DNA of 64,000 nucleotides, from positions 1,364,001 through 1,428,000 of the forward strand of contig CBDAQG010000002.1 in NCBI GenBank assembly GCA_965198995.1, written 5' to 3'. Below are positions 26,387-35,591 of this stretch, one piece after another. Numbering within the stretch: the first letter of the stretch is position 1; every line of letters starts with the position of its first letter. Made by a program: the position numbers and the translations under genes. The notes under the pieces are model-generated. The model had not been told where the DNA came from. It did not search any database and saw only the letters and a program-made list of their open reading frames with translations. The DNA is from CAXMMR01 sp965198995. GTDB taxonomy: Bacteria; Pseudomonadota; Alphaproteobacteria; Acetobacterales; Acetobacteraceae.

Positions 26387-28273
26387 TTAGCCCTCCGCTA
26401 CGGTGATCGGCGTATCCGCACCGGTGAACTGGTCCAACTCAAGCGCGGCGTTGCTGCGGCCATCCTCGGCAACGTCCGTCACCACGAAGCCGAGCCTGGC
26501 ATAGTGATCGCGCACCATCCCGTTCTTCGCCGTCGGCACATACTCGCCGATCAGCCGAGCACACCCCAGCCGCCGCGCCTCGCGTGCCACCAGATCAAGC
26601 GTCGCCTGCTCGACCTTCCGCCCAAGCACCCGGCAGCTCATCAGCCAGGTGTCGATCAGCAGCTCGTCCGCCTCCCGGCGACCGATCACGATGGCGATTA
26701 CGCCGTTGTCGCCGAAACGATCAAGCAGCCTGAGCTGCAATCCGAACGCGCGCTCGTCGTCCATCAGGGCCAGCACCTGCTCCTCGGTGACGCGGCGCGT
26801 GGTCAGGTTGAACTGGTTGGTTTTGTTGATGAGCTGCACCGTGCGCTGCAGCCCGACGCTGTCGAAGCGGCGCCAGAGCAGGCGCATCTCCAGGTTGCGC
26901 AGGTAGCCGTCCAGGTCGGTCACCGAGGATTTGAGCGTCTCGCGCGCGCGATTGTCCTGATACTGCGCGGTTCGCTCGCGATCCTCCGCGGTGACCGTGA
27001 CCGCCTCGAAGTAGCCGGCCGCCGCCAGCACATGCGGCACCAGGGCCGGGTCGTCCGGCACCTCCGGCACCGCGACCATCGGCAGCTCTTGACGCACCAG
27101 CGCCCGCTCGAACGGGTTGTCGTCCAGGAACACCAGCGCATCCAGGCCGATGTTCAGCTCCTGCGCGATGATGCGGATGTTGGCCGCCTTGTCGCTCCAG
27201 TTCGCCTGGAAGCTGGCGATGTCGCCACGCCGCAGCACCATCTCCGGATGCTTCTCGAACGCCTCGAGCGCGTTCGCCTCGTCGTTCTTCGAGCTCACCG
27301 CGAGGATGACGCCGCGCCGAGACAGGTCGCGCGCATACTCCTGCACGGCGGTGAAGCCTTCCCCGAGCGCGCTGCCCTGGCCCAGCACGATGCCGTCCAG
27401 CCCGTCATCACCGATCACGCCGCCCCAGATCGTGTTGTCGAGGTCGAGCACCAGGCACTTGCTGGAGCGGCCCTGCCGCGCCGCGAGCAGGCGCGCCACC
27501 AGCTCGCCGTACATCGGCGCGGCCGGCGGCGCCACCTCCTGCTTGGAGCGGTGCCACAGCGCCGGGTCGTGCCAGGCCGCATCGCCGGCGCGACGCGCCC
27601 AGTCGTCGACGGCAAGGATGTCGACGCCGGCGGCGTCGGCCAGCGGCCTGAGCCGCTCGTTCAAGCGGGCGACCATGCGCGAGCGCGAGCCGGGTAGCCG
27701 CTGCTCGTTGCCGCCCATCAGGGTCGGAAAAACGTCCAGCAACGCCTGTTGCAGGATGACGCAGCGAAACGCCTCGGCGGCGTGCCGCCAGCACTGCGCC
27801 ACCCGCGCCACGGCGTCATCAAGCACGGCATCGGCCTGTGCGGCGTCCATGCCGGCGTGCAGCCCCGCCGTCACATGGTGCGCATCAAAGGCGAACAGCA
27901 CCGCGTCGGGGGCAAAGCCATGCAGCCCCGATCCCGGGTCGAGCAGCTCCTGCAGGTATTGCCCATAGTCGTTCTCGTAGGTCTCGAGCCACAGCCCACG
28001 ACGCAGCCCTGCGACCCGGATACCGCCGTGCAGATGCGCCAGCGTCGACGATCCGAGAACCGCAAGACGCATCGTCCGCATCGTCTTGTCGCCGGCAGGC
28101 CCGGAGAAGGCCTGCCGGATGGCGGCGTCCAGCGCGTTCGTGCGCGTGAAGTCAAGGCGGGAGTTGGCAAGCCGCAGCGCCTCGTCCCAATCACCGCCCT
28201 GCCGCAGGGCGCTCAACCGGGCACGGGCATCGCTGAGCTCCGGCAGCCAATGCAGCTGCGGAACATCCGTCAT
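26387..28273 (-). CDS. FkbH-like HAD-IIIC family enzyme
   Basis: A 628-residue protein. The N-terminal third is the helical/SGNH-like region seen in long FkbH-like proteins; the HAD core starts near residue 260 with VLDLDNTIWGGVIGDDGL (DxD nucleophile motif), then ILAVSSKND and LVFLDDNPFERALV; the C-terminus is a GNAT-like domain (VRDHYARLGFVV). FkbH enzymes load the glyceryl group of 1,3-bisphosphoglycerate onto an ACP; the adjacent ACP supports this. No polyketide synthase is nearby, so the product is more likely a surface-polysaccharide or small-molecule modification. Divergent from the beta-helix gene across about 340 bases. Confidence 0.88.
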   Translation of the reverse strand: MTDVPQLHWLPELSDARARLSALRQGGDWDEALRLANSRLDFTRTNALDAAIRQAFSGPAGDKTMRTMRLAVLGSSTLAHLHGGIRVAGLRRGLWLETYENDYGQYLQELLDPGSGLHGFAPDAVLFAFDAHHVTAGLHAGMDAAQADAVLDDAVARVAQCWRHAAEAFRCVILQQALLDVFPTLMGGNEQRLPGSRSRMVARLNERLRPLADAAGVDILAVDDWARRAGDAAWHDPALWHRSKQEVAPPAAPMYGELVARLLAARQGRSSKCLVLDLDNTIWGGVIGDDGLDGIVLGQGSALGEGFTAVQEYARDLSRRGVILAVSSKNDEANALEAFEKHPEMVLRRGDIASFQANWSDKAANIRIIAQELNIGLDALVFLDDNPFERALVRQELPMVAVPEVPDDPALVPHVLAAAGYFEAVTVTAEDRERTAQYQDNRARETLKSSVTDLDGYLRNLEMRLLWRRFDSVGLQRTVQLINKTNQFNLTTRRVTEEQVLALMDDERAFGLQLRLLDRFGDNGVIAIVIGRREADELLIDTWLMSCRVLGRKVEQATLDLVAREARRLGCARLIGEYVPTAKNGMVRDHYARLGFVVTDVAEDGRSNAALELDQFTGADTPITVAEG

Positions 28274-28614
28274 GCAGTCGTCACGAAACGCTCGATCGCT
28301 ACCATGATGACCCCGCGTCTCCGCTGAACAAGTCAGCGCCGGCCTAGCGATACGATCGGGCCGTGAGCGCCGTCAATGCGAGGCGCACCCGTTGATGCGC
28401 ACACCTGCGCCGCACAGCGGGCTTTTGTTCTGACCATCACTGAAGACCTCACGGCTGCGCGAACCGCTGCAACCTAGGCGTTTTAATCTGGGCCATATGC
28501 ACGCGAGCTGCGCAGCATCCGATCATCCTGCTGGCGCCGTCGGAACCGGGTCAGGCTGCCTGTGACGAAACCGTTCCGGAACCGTCTTCAACCGAAAGCG
28601 CCGGGAGGCCAGAC
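28274..28614. other. divergent intergenic region, no gene seen
   Basis: About 340 bases between the FkbH-like gene and the beta-helix gene; it should hold both promoters. A 10-base palindrome GTTCCGGAAC lies about 40 bases before the beta-helix start. No reading frame of coding quality and no repeat of family A or B. Confidence 0.5.
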
Positions 28615-30465
28615 ATGAGCGGCACCACAGGCAACACCATCACCGTCACGCCCACGGGCGCCACCACGGCGTCGACGCTCGCGACGTTGTTCCAGCGTTG
28701 CGTCTACGTCGAGGATTTCGGCGCCCTCGGCAACGCCGTGCTGGCCAGCGACGGCGCCTCCGTGGCGTCCGGAACCGATGATGGCCCGGCCTTCCAGGCC
28801 GCCATCGCCTCGCTCGGCAGCGCCGGCGGCGTCGTCCGCATGCGGTCCAGACAATACCTGATCCGCACCGCGCTGACGTTCAACACCTGCCGCACCACGC
28901 TGCAGGGGGAGGGCTGCTACGAGGGCGGCGCGCCGCATGGCGGCAGCTGGATCATCGAGGACACGGCGGCCGCAGGCTTCCACCTGTTCAATCTCGGAAG
29001 CACCTACACGTCGAGCAGCAGCTACACCCCGCCAACCAATGCCATCGGCAGCATCTTCCGCGACTTCGGCGTCTACCAGTGCCACCCGGTCCCCAGCACC
29101 ACCGCCGGCACGGCCTGGACGCCATCTGCCTATGACTGGGTCTTCAACATTCAGAACCTGTATGGCGGCTTCACGATCGACGGCGTCTTCTTCTGCGCCG
29201 TCAACAAGGGCATCCACGTCTTCGGTTGCGGCCATTTTTTCATTGAGCGCGTGACCGGCCAGTTCTTCACCCAGGGGATCATGATCGGCAACTGCCAGGA
29301 CCTGCCGTATATCGGCACGCTTCGGCACTGGACCTACAGGACGTCCAACATCAACGTGCTGACCTACCAGCAGGCCAACCTTGACGTGCTGACCCTTGGG
29401 CGTTGCGACGGCCTCGGCGCCGACCGCGTGTTCGCCTTCTGCGCTCGCTCGGTGCTCCGCTGCGTGCAGGAGGCGCCAATCACCGGGCAGGCGAATGCGG
29501 GCGGCAACACGCCCGGCGGTTGCGCCTCGGGCAACATCTCGCAGGTCAGCGGCGACCACTGCCTGTACGGCACCTGGTTCGACACCCTGAATGCGGGCGG
29601 CAACGCAAGTCTCTGGCAGCTGGGCGCGGCGAGCTTCAATTGCGTCAGCATCAGTGAAAGCGGCACTGCCGTCAGCGGCGGCTGCGGCATCTACGTGAAC
29701 GTGCAGAACTGGCTGATCCTGCAGGTCTCCAGCCTCAGCCTGTTCTACATGAACGGCTCCGGAGTGCAGATCGCCGGCGACACGAACTCGGTGCAGATCA
29801 GCAATCTGATCGCCAACGTGTGCAACTTCGCCAAGCCCGCGACGGCGGTTCCGGTCATCAGCGTCGGCGACAACGGCGGCAACCGCTTCTCCAACATGTG
29901 CATGGTCGGCACCGCCCGGGTGCTGAACTGCGCCGGTGCCGCGCTGTTCGGCTCGAGCGGCAACGGCGTATTCGGCAGCACGCCGGCGATCTTCGACGGC
30001 TACGCGCCGGTCGCTGAAACCGGTCCGAGTTGGGTGGCAACGCCCGCCCTTGCCGCCTCGTCAACCCGCCTCCTGACCGTCGCCAGCGGCAACAACCGTC
30101 TCTCCGTAGTCCCGAACGCGATGGCGGGAAGCTACAATCCCCTGGTCCAGTCAGGCGACTCCGTGATCCTCGCCGACGTCTCGGCCGTCGACAACACCGG
30201 TGCGCTCTGCCTGGTGCCGCATGCCGGCGCGAGCGTCGGCTTGCGTGTCTCCGCCAACGGCACGGCCACCGTTGCGGGCAACCTGGTGGCGCTCGCCGGT
30301 CCGGTAAGGCTCGCCGCCTATCCCGTCGGCAGCCTGCCCAACGCCGGCAGCTTCGCCGGCGACTACATCACCGTGACGGGAGCGACGGTCACCATCTACG
30401 GCCCACTCGCCTACTCGAACGGCAGCGCCTGGCTGTGGGTCGGGACCATGGTGAAGGTTTCTTGA
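28615..30465 (+). CDS. right-handed beta-helix (pectate-lyase-3-like / tailspike-like) protein
   Basis: A 616-residue protein. After a short Thr/Gly-rich lead (about 1-30) comes VYVEDFGALGNA...SGTDDGPAFQAAIASL, the characteristic N-terminus of pectate-lyase-3/tailspike beta-helices, followed by many short Gly/Asn-rich turns. About 490-616 looks like a separate beta-rich domain. There is no signal peptide and no recognisable catalytic motif. Start ATG has GGGAGG nine bases upstream. Without any phage gene around, it may bind, modify or degrade the cell's own polysaccharide, perhaps with the divergent FkbH operon. Export route unclear. Confidence 0.72.
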   Translation: MSGTTGNTITVTPTGATTASTLATLFQRCVYVEDFGALGNAVLASDGASVASGTDDGPAFQAAIASLGSAGGVVRMRSRQYLIRTALTFNTCRTTLQGEGCYEGGAPHGGSWIIEDTAAAGFHLFNLGSTYTSSSSYTPPTNAIGSIFRDFGVYQCHPVPSTTAGTAWTPSAYDWVFNIQNLYGGFTIDGVFFCAVNKGIHVFGCGHFFIERVTGQFFTQGIMIGNCQDLPYIGTLRHWTYRTSNINVLTYQQANLDVLTLGRCDGLGADRVFAFCARSVLRCVQEAPITGQANAGGNTPGGCASGNISQVSGDHCLYGTWFDTLNAGGNASLWQLGAASFNCVSISESGTAVSGGCGIYVNVQNWLILQVSSLSLFYMNGSGVQIAGDTNSVQISNLIANVCNFAKPATAVPVISVGDNGGNRFSNMCMVGTARVLNCAGAALFGSSGNGVFGSTPAIFDGYAPVAETGPSWVATPALAASSTRLLTVASGNNRLSVVPNAMAGSYNPLVQSGDSVILADVSAVDNTGALCLVPHAGASVGLRVSANGTATVAGNLVALAGPVRLAAYPVGSLPNAGSFAGDYITVTGATVTIYGPLAYSNGSAWLWVGTMVKVS

Positions 30466-30487
30466 GAGAGAGACCAGGCCCGGAGAT

Positions 30488-30539
30488 GCGGGTCTGGGGG
30501 CGCCGCTCCCAGCAGGTCCAGGGCAGAGCCCTGGCCTTC
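30488..30539. repeat. Family A repeat, short form (copy A9)
   Basis: GGGTCTGGGGGCGCCGCTCCCAG and GGTCCAGGGCAGAGCCCTGGCCTTCC between convergent genes. It abuts the minus-strand NodT stop, which reads TAG-GAAGGCCAGGGC on its own strand. Confidence 0.75.
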
Positions 30540-32171
30540 CTACGGAACCAGCGGACTCCAAGACTGCAATGACCCCTTGCTCGGCAGGTCCGCAGTGCGC
30601 CACCCGCCGCCCAGCGCCTGCACCAGGGCGACCGAGGCCAGCACGCGGTTCTGCTCGACCGTCAGCAGGCTTTCCTCATCGGTGAGCTCGATGTTCTGAT
30701 TGGTCACCACGGTGGTGTAGGCGATGATGCCGGCGCGATACTGGTTGACGGAGATCTGCGTCGCCTGCCGCGCCGAGACGACCGCCTCGCGCGCCACGAC
30801 CTCCTGCTGCGCGTAGATGCGCAGGTTCGACAGATTGTCCTCCACACCCTGCAACGCGCTCAGCACCGTGCCGCGATACGTCGCCACCGCCTCGTCGTAG
30901 TTGGCGCGCGCCTGCTGCACCGCCGCGGTGCGCGCGCCGCCGTTGAACAGCGTCTCCGACGCCGCGGCGCCGAGCGACCACAGCCGGTTCGCCTTCTGGA
31001 TCAGCGTGTCGATCGGGTCGCCGGAGTAGCCGAACACGCCCGAGAGCGTGACTGTCGGGTAATAGGCGGCGATCGCCTCGCCGATCAGCGCGTTCTCGCT
31101 CGCCATGGCGCGCTCGGCGCTGCTGATGTCGGGCCGCCGCTCCAGCAGGTCGCCCGGCAGGCTCACCGGCACGTCCGGCACCGCGCCGGTGAGCGGCGAG
31201 TGCGGGATCGTGAGGTCGGCCGGTGGACGGCCGGCAAATACCGCAATCGCGTGCTCATACTGCGCCCGCGCAACGCCCGCGTTGATCAGTTGGGACTGCG
31301 CACCCTGCAGCTGCGTCAGCGCCGTAATGACGTCGGATCGAGCGGCCACGCCCACCGTGTACTGGTTCTGGGTGATCGTGAGCGACCGCTGATAGTTCGC
31401 AACCGTTGTCGTCAGCAGGTCGATGAGAGCGTCCGACGTGCGCAACTCGAAATACGCGGTGGCGAGCGACGCCTGGATCGACAGCTCGGCATTGGCCAGC
31501 GTCGCCGCCGAGGACTGCGCGTTCGCAACCTGGCTCTCGATCTCGCGCCGAATGCGTCCCCACAGGTCGATCTCCCAGTCCGCCGTCCCCTCGAGCTGGT
31601 AGTTCGTGAAGGTGTAGCTCTGGGCGCCGCCGATGCCGCCGGCGCTGCTGACGGTGCTGGCGCCTCCGATCGCCGAGCTCGTCGTGCTGGTCCCGAGCCC
31701 CGTGGTCAGAATGCCGCTGGAGGCGTTTCGCCCGCTCTCCGATCGGGTCACGCTCGGCGCGCCGGTCAGCGTCGGATAGAGCGACGCCTGAGCGGTGCGA
31801 ACCAGCGTCACCGCGACCCGGAACGCCGCCTCGTCGGCCCGCAGCGTCTGGTTGCTGACCGCAACCTGCGGCTCCAGCGTATCGAGCAGCGGGTCGTCGT
31901 AGATCGTCCACCACGGGCCCTTCGGCGCGGCGTCCTGCGGGCTTGCGTATTTCCAGCCGGGCAGGGCAGGCGGCCCCTCCTTGAAGTGTGGAGCAATCAC
32001 CGCCGCCGGGCGGTGGTAATCCGGCCCGACCAGGCAGCCGCTGAGGGACAACAGCAAGGCCAGGGCTTTGCCCTGGACCCACCAAGGGCCGGCGGCCCTT
32101 GGATCCCATTGCATTGGTCGGTTTACCAAGGCGCGTGGCCTGTTGCGATCGGCCGTGAATCGTGGCGTCAT
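30540..32171 (-). CDS. NodT-family outer-membrane efflux lipoprotein
   Basis: A 543-residue TolC-like outer-membrane factor of the NodT/OprM family, the exit duct for the RND pump encoded upstream. Lipobox LSLSGC with Cys46, then LVGPDYHRP, the usual mature start. Two OEP repeats, with WEIDLWGRIRREIESQ and long coiled-coil helices. The start at 32171 overlaps the mdtC-like stop by 4 bases (ATGA); a second Met at codon 20 is possible. Residues about 21-40, including much of the signal-peptide core, are encoded by a family A repeat. Confidence 0.9.
   Translation of the reverse strand: MTPRFTADRNRPRALVNRPMQWDPRAAGPWWVQGKALALLLSLSGCLVGPDYHRPAAVIAPHFKEGPPALPGWKYASPQDAAPKGPWWTIYDDPLLDTLEPQVAVSNQTLRADEAAFRVAVTLVRTAQASLYPTLTGAPSVTRSESGRNASSGILTTGLGTSTTSSAIGGASTVSSAGGIGGAQSYTFTNYQLEGTADWEIDLWGRIRREIESQVANAQSSAATLANAELSIQASLATAYFELRTSDALIDLLTTTVANYQRSLTITQNQYTVGVAARSDVITALTQLQGAQSQLINAGVARAQYEHAIAVFAGRPPADLTIPHSPLTGAVPDVPVSLPGDLLERRPDISSAERAMASENALIGEAIAAYYPTVTLSGVFGYSGDPIDTLIQKANRLWSLGAAASETLFNGGARTAAVQQARANYDEAVATYRGTVLSALQGVEDNLSNLRIYAQQEVVAREAVVSARQATQISVNQYRAGIIAYTTVVTNQNIELTDEESLLTVEQNRVLASVALVQALGGGWRTADLPSKGSLQSWSPLVP
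32054..32110. repeat. Family A repeat inside a coding region (copy A10)
   Basis: CAAGGCCAGGGCTTTGCCCTGG and CCAAGGGCC-GGC-GGCCCTTGG hairpins, clearly family A, lie within the reading frame of the NodT lipoprotein. They encode its residues from about 21 to 40 (including WVQGKALAL) just before the lipobox. Confidence 0.8.
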
Positions 32172-35100
32172 TCAGCGGGTTCCGGCACCTGTACTGAGCG
32201 CCGCCGACGGCGCGTTACACGAAGTCGCAAGCGATCGAGGTAGAGGTAGACCACCGGCGTCGTGTACAGCGTCAGCATCTGGCTGACGATCAGGCCGCCG
32301 ACGATCGAGATACCGAGTGGCCGACGCAGCTCGAAGCCCTCGCCCCAGTCGACGGCCAGCGGCACCGCGCCGAGCAGCGCTGCGAACGTCGTCATCATGA
32401 TCGGCCGAAACCGCAGCAGGCAAGCCTCGCGGATCGCCTCGCGCGTCGACAAGCCATGCAGACGTTCCGCCTGCAGCGCGAAATCCACCATCAGGATCGC
32501 GTTCTTCTTGACGATCCCGATCAGCAGGATAACACCGATCAGCGCGATGATGCTGAACTCGCTGCCGCAAACCAGCAGCGCCAGCACCGCGCCCACCCCC
32601 GCCGAGGGCAGGGTCGAGAGAATGGTGATCGGGTGCATGTAGCTCTCGTAGAGCACACCGAGCACGATGTAGACGGCGGCCAGCGCGGCGACGATCAGCA
32701 GCGGCTCGTTGCCAACCGTCTTCTGGAACGTCGCCGCGGTGCCGGCAAAGCCGCCATGGATGCTGGCGGGAAGATGGATCTGCCCGCTCACCCGAGCGAT
32801 CGCAGCCACCGCGTCCGACAGCGACTTGCCCTTCGGCACGTTGAACGAGATCGTGCTGGCGACGAAGGAGTTCTGGTGATTGACGCTGAGCGGCGTCTGT
32901 CCGGGCTCAAAATGGGCAAAGGCGGCCAGCGGCACCATCGTCTCCTGCGCCGTCGTCACCGCCGCCCCCGCCGAGGCGTTGGCCGCGCCCGCCGTGGTGA
33001 TCGAGTTGCTCGACGCATTGCGCGCGCTGTCCAGCGCCACGGCGGAAGCGTTGGCGGCCAGCGTCGTGGTCGAGCCGACCGTGCCGGCAACCGCGTTGGT
33101 GGTCGAGGTGCCGGTCGCCTTGGCGCCAGAGGTGCTGACCCAGAGCTCGCGCAGGCTCTCAGGATCCTGCCAGTATTGCGGCGCCACCTCCATCACGACG
33201 TGATACTGGTTGAGCGGGTTGTAGATCGTCGAAACCTGCCGCTGCCCGTAGGCGTCATACAGCGTGTTGTCGATCGTGCTGGGCGTCAGGTTCAGCCGCG
33301 CCGCGGTCGCGCGGTCGATCACGAGGTCGGTCTCCAGACCGCCCTGCTGCTGGTCGGAATTGACCTCCGACATCTCCGGCACCTTTTGCAACGCTGCCGT
33401 CAGGATCGGCGTCCATTTGTAGAGCGTCTCCGAGCGGTCGCTCTGCAGCGTGTACTGGAACTCGGCATTGCTTTGCCGCCCGCCGGTGCGCACGTCCTGC
33501 GCGTCCTGCAGGAAAAGCTGCGCGCCGGCGACCTGCGCAAGCTTCGGCCGCAACCGGGCGATCACCTGCTGGCCGGTCGCGTCCCGGTCGGCCCGGCGAT
33601 GGAGCGAGACGAAGATGAAGCCGGAGTTCGTCGCCCGCCCGCCGGTGAAGCCGACTGCCGAAGCAACCGCCGGGTCGGCGCTAACGATCTTGACGAAGGC
33701 CGTGAGCTTTTGCTGCATGAGCTGAAAAGAAATGCTCTGATCAGCCTGCAGCCCGCCGATCAGCACGCCCGTGTCCTGCTCCGGAATAAACCCTTTCGGC
33801 ACGATGCGGAACAGCACCACGTTGAGCACGATCGTGGCGAACAGCGTCAGCAACACCAGCCGGCTGTGGCGCAGCGCGATGTCGAGCGTGTCCTCGTAAA
33901 AGTCCTGCATGGCGGCGAACGCCCGCTCGCTGGCGCGGAACGCCCAGCCATGCGGCGCCGCCGGATCGCGCACCCGCAGGAAGAGCGCGCACAACATCGG
34001 CGTGGTGGTGAGCGACAGCACCAGCGACACCATGATCGCCAGCGACAAGGTCAGCGCGAACTCGCGAAACAACCGGCCGACGATCCCGCCCATCAGCAGG
34101 ATCGGCAGGAACACCGCAATCAGCGAGAGGCTGATCGACAGCACGGTAAAGCCGACCTCGCCGGCGCCGAGCACGGCAGCCCGCACCCGCGGCACGCCCG
34201 CCTCCATGTGCCGCGCGATGTTCTCCAGCACCACGATCGCGTCGTCGACGACGAACCCGGTCGAGATGGTCAGCGCCATCAGCGAAAGATTGTCGAGGCT
34301 GAAGCCGAGCAGCCGCATGCCGGCAAACGTGCCCAGGATCGAGACCGGCACCGCGACCGCCGGGATCAGCGTCGATCGCCAGTCACGCAGAAACGCAAAC
34401 ACCACGAGCGTGACCAGCACCACCGCGATCAGCATCGTGCTCTGCGTATCGGCCAATGAGCCGCGCACCGTCGGCGTGCGGTCGAGCGCGACGTTGAGCG
34501 ACACGTCCGCCGGCAGCGAGGCGCGCAGGCTCGGCAGCAAGGCTCGCACCCCGTCGACTGTCTTGATGATGTTGGCGCCGGGCTGACGATACAGGATGAC
34601 GGTGATCGCCTGCTTGCCGTTGTAGAGGCCGGCATTGCGCAGGTCCTCCACGCTGTCATCCACCGCGGCTACGTCCCCGAGCGACACCGCCGCACCGTTG
34701 CGGTAGGCGATCACCAGCCCTCGATAATCGGCCGCCTGGCGCGCCTGATCGTTGGTGTAGATCTGAAAGTGGCTGGATGGGCTCTCGATCGCGCCTTTCG
34801 GGCTGTTGGCGTTCGCCGAGGCCAGCGCGGCGCGCACGTCCTCAAGCCCGATGCCGTATTTGAACAGCGGCCCAGGCTTGAGCTCCACCCGCACCGCCGG
34901 CAGCGACGAGCCGCCGACATCAACCTCGCCAATCCCCGAAAGCTGCGACAGCTTCTGCTGCAGCACCGTCGAGGCGTCGTTGTAGAGCGCGCTGCGGTTC
35001 ACCGTCGGCGAGGTCAGCGCCAGCACCATGATCGGGCTGTCGGCCGGATTGATCTTGTGATACTCGGGATTCTGCCGCAGCGCCGTCGGCAGATCCGCCC

Positions 35101-35446
35101 GCGCCGCGTTGATCGCCGCCTCAACGTCGCGCGCCGCGCCGTCAATGTCGCGATCGAGCCCGAACTGCAGCACCACCCGCGTCTGCCCGACCGCACTCTG
35201 CGACGTCATCTCGTCGAGGTCGGCAATCTGGCCGAGATGCCGCTCAAGCGGCGCAGCAACGGAGCTCGCGATCGTCTCGGGGCTCGCACCAGGCAACATC
35301 GCGGTGACCAGAATGGTCGGGAAATCAACCTGCGGCAGCGGCGCGACAGGCAGCGCCGCGTAGCCGAACACGCCGGCGATGGCGATCGCGAGCGTCAGCA
35401 GCGTGGTCGCTACCGGGCGCGCAATAAAGGGGGCAGAGATGTTCAT
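32168..35446 (-). CDS. mdtC: RND multidrug transporter permease, MdtC-like
   Basis: A 1092-residue HAE1-family RND inner-membrane pump subunit. N-terminal ARPVATTLLTLAIAIAGVFGY is TM1; TM4 carries the proton-relay Asp pair in FVVDDAIVVLENIARHMEAG; second half ends with GIVKKNAILMVDFALQAERLHG and an 11-12 helix bundle. It forms a heteromultimer with the MdtB-like protein upstream. Start ATG 35444-35446; the open extension to 35614 is repeat B5. No Shine-Dalgarno is visible because the repeat end (GCTTTCCTTCC) occupies that position. An Ala/Thr/Ser-rich insert lies near residues 765-830, longer than in E. coli MdtC. Confidence 0.92.
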   Translation of the reverse strand: MNISAPFIARPVATTLLTLAIAIAGVFGYAALPVAPLPQVDFPTILVTAMLPGASPETIASSVAAPLERHLGQIADLDEMTSQSAVGQTRVVLQFGLDRDIDGAARDVEAAINAARADLPTALRQNPEYHKINPADSPIMVLALTSPTVNRSALYNDASTVLQQKLSQLSGIGEVDVGGSSLPAVRVELKPGPLFKYGIGLEDVRAALASANANSPKGAIESPSSHFQIYTNDQARQAADYRGLVIAYRNGAAVSLGDVAAVDDSVEDLRNAGLYNGKQAITVILYRQPGANIIKTVDGVRALLPSLRASLPADVSLNVALDRTPTVRGSLADTQSTMLIAVVLVTLVVFAFLRDWRSTLIPAVAVPVSILGTFAGMRLLGFSLDNLSLMALTISTGFVVDDAIVVLENIARHMEAGVPRVRAAVLGAGEVGFTVLSISLSLIAVFLPILLMGGIVGRLFREFALTLSLAIMVSLVLSLTTTPMLCALFLRVRDPAAPHGWAFRASERAFAAMQDFYEDTLDIALRHSRLVLLTLFATIVLNVVLFRIVPKGFIPEQDTGVLIGGLQADQSISFQLMQQKLTAFVKIVSADPAVASAVGFTGGRATNSGFIFVSLHRRADRDATGQQVIARLRPKLAQVAGAQLFLQDAQDVRTGGRQSNAEFQYTLQSDRSETLYKWTPILTAALQKVPEMSEVNSDQQQGGLETDLVIDRATAARLNLTPSTIDNTLYDAYGQRQVSTIYNPLNQYHVVMEVAPQYWQDPESLRELWVSTSGAKATGTSTTNAVAGTVGSTTTLAANASAVALDSARNASSNSITTAGAANASAGAAVTTAQETMVPLAAFAHFEPGQTPLSVNHQNSFVASTISFNVPKGKSLSDAVAAIARVSGQIHLPASIHGGFAGTAATFQKTVGNEPLLIVAALAAVYIVLGVLYESYMHPITILSTLPSAGVGAVLALLVCGSEFSIIALIGVILLIGIVKKNAILMVDFALQAERLHGLSTREAIREACLLRFRPIMMTTFAALLGAVPLAVDWGEGFELRRPLGISIVGGLIVSQMLTLYTTPVVYLYLDRLRLRVTRRRRRSVQVPEPAE

Positions 35447-35449
35447 TGG

Positions 35450-35588
35450 AAGGAAAGCACTTCTTTTTTGAAAAAAAGAAGCAAAGAACTTTTGCTCCGC
35501 TGTCGCGTCTCCGCACGGCGAGGCAGTGAGCCCCTTCTGATTAAAAGTTTTTTGGTTCTTTTTTTCGAAAAAGAACCGCTTCCTTCCG
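35450..35588. repeat. Family B repeat, complete (copy B5, - orientation)
   Basis: Left hairpin CTTC-type (35460-35481), right hairpin GGTTC-type (35554-35577). It occupies the whole mdtB-mdtC gap of an otherwise tightly packed operon. Confidence 0.9.
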
Positions 35589-35591
35589 TCC

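Noticed and set aside
28615..30465. Prophage tail-fibre region
   Set aside because: Only one tailspike-like beta-helix gene is present; no capsid, tail, terminase or lysis genes around it.
32456..34459. Long plus-strand frame opposite mdtC
   Set aside because: Arg/His/Gln-rich shadow of the RND gene with no domain.
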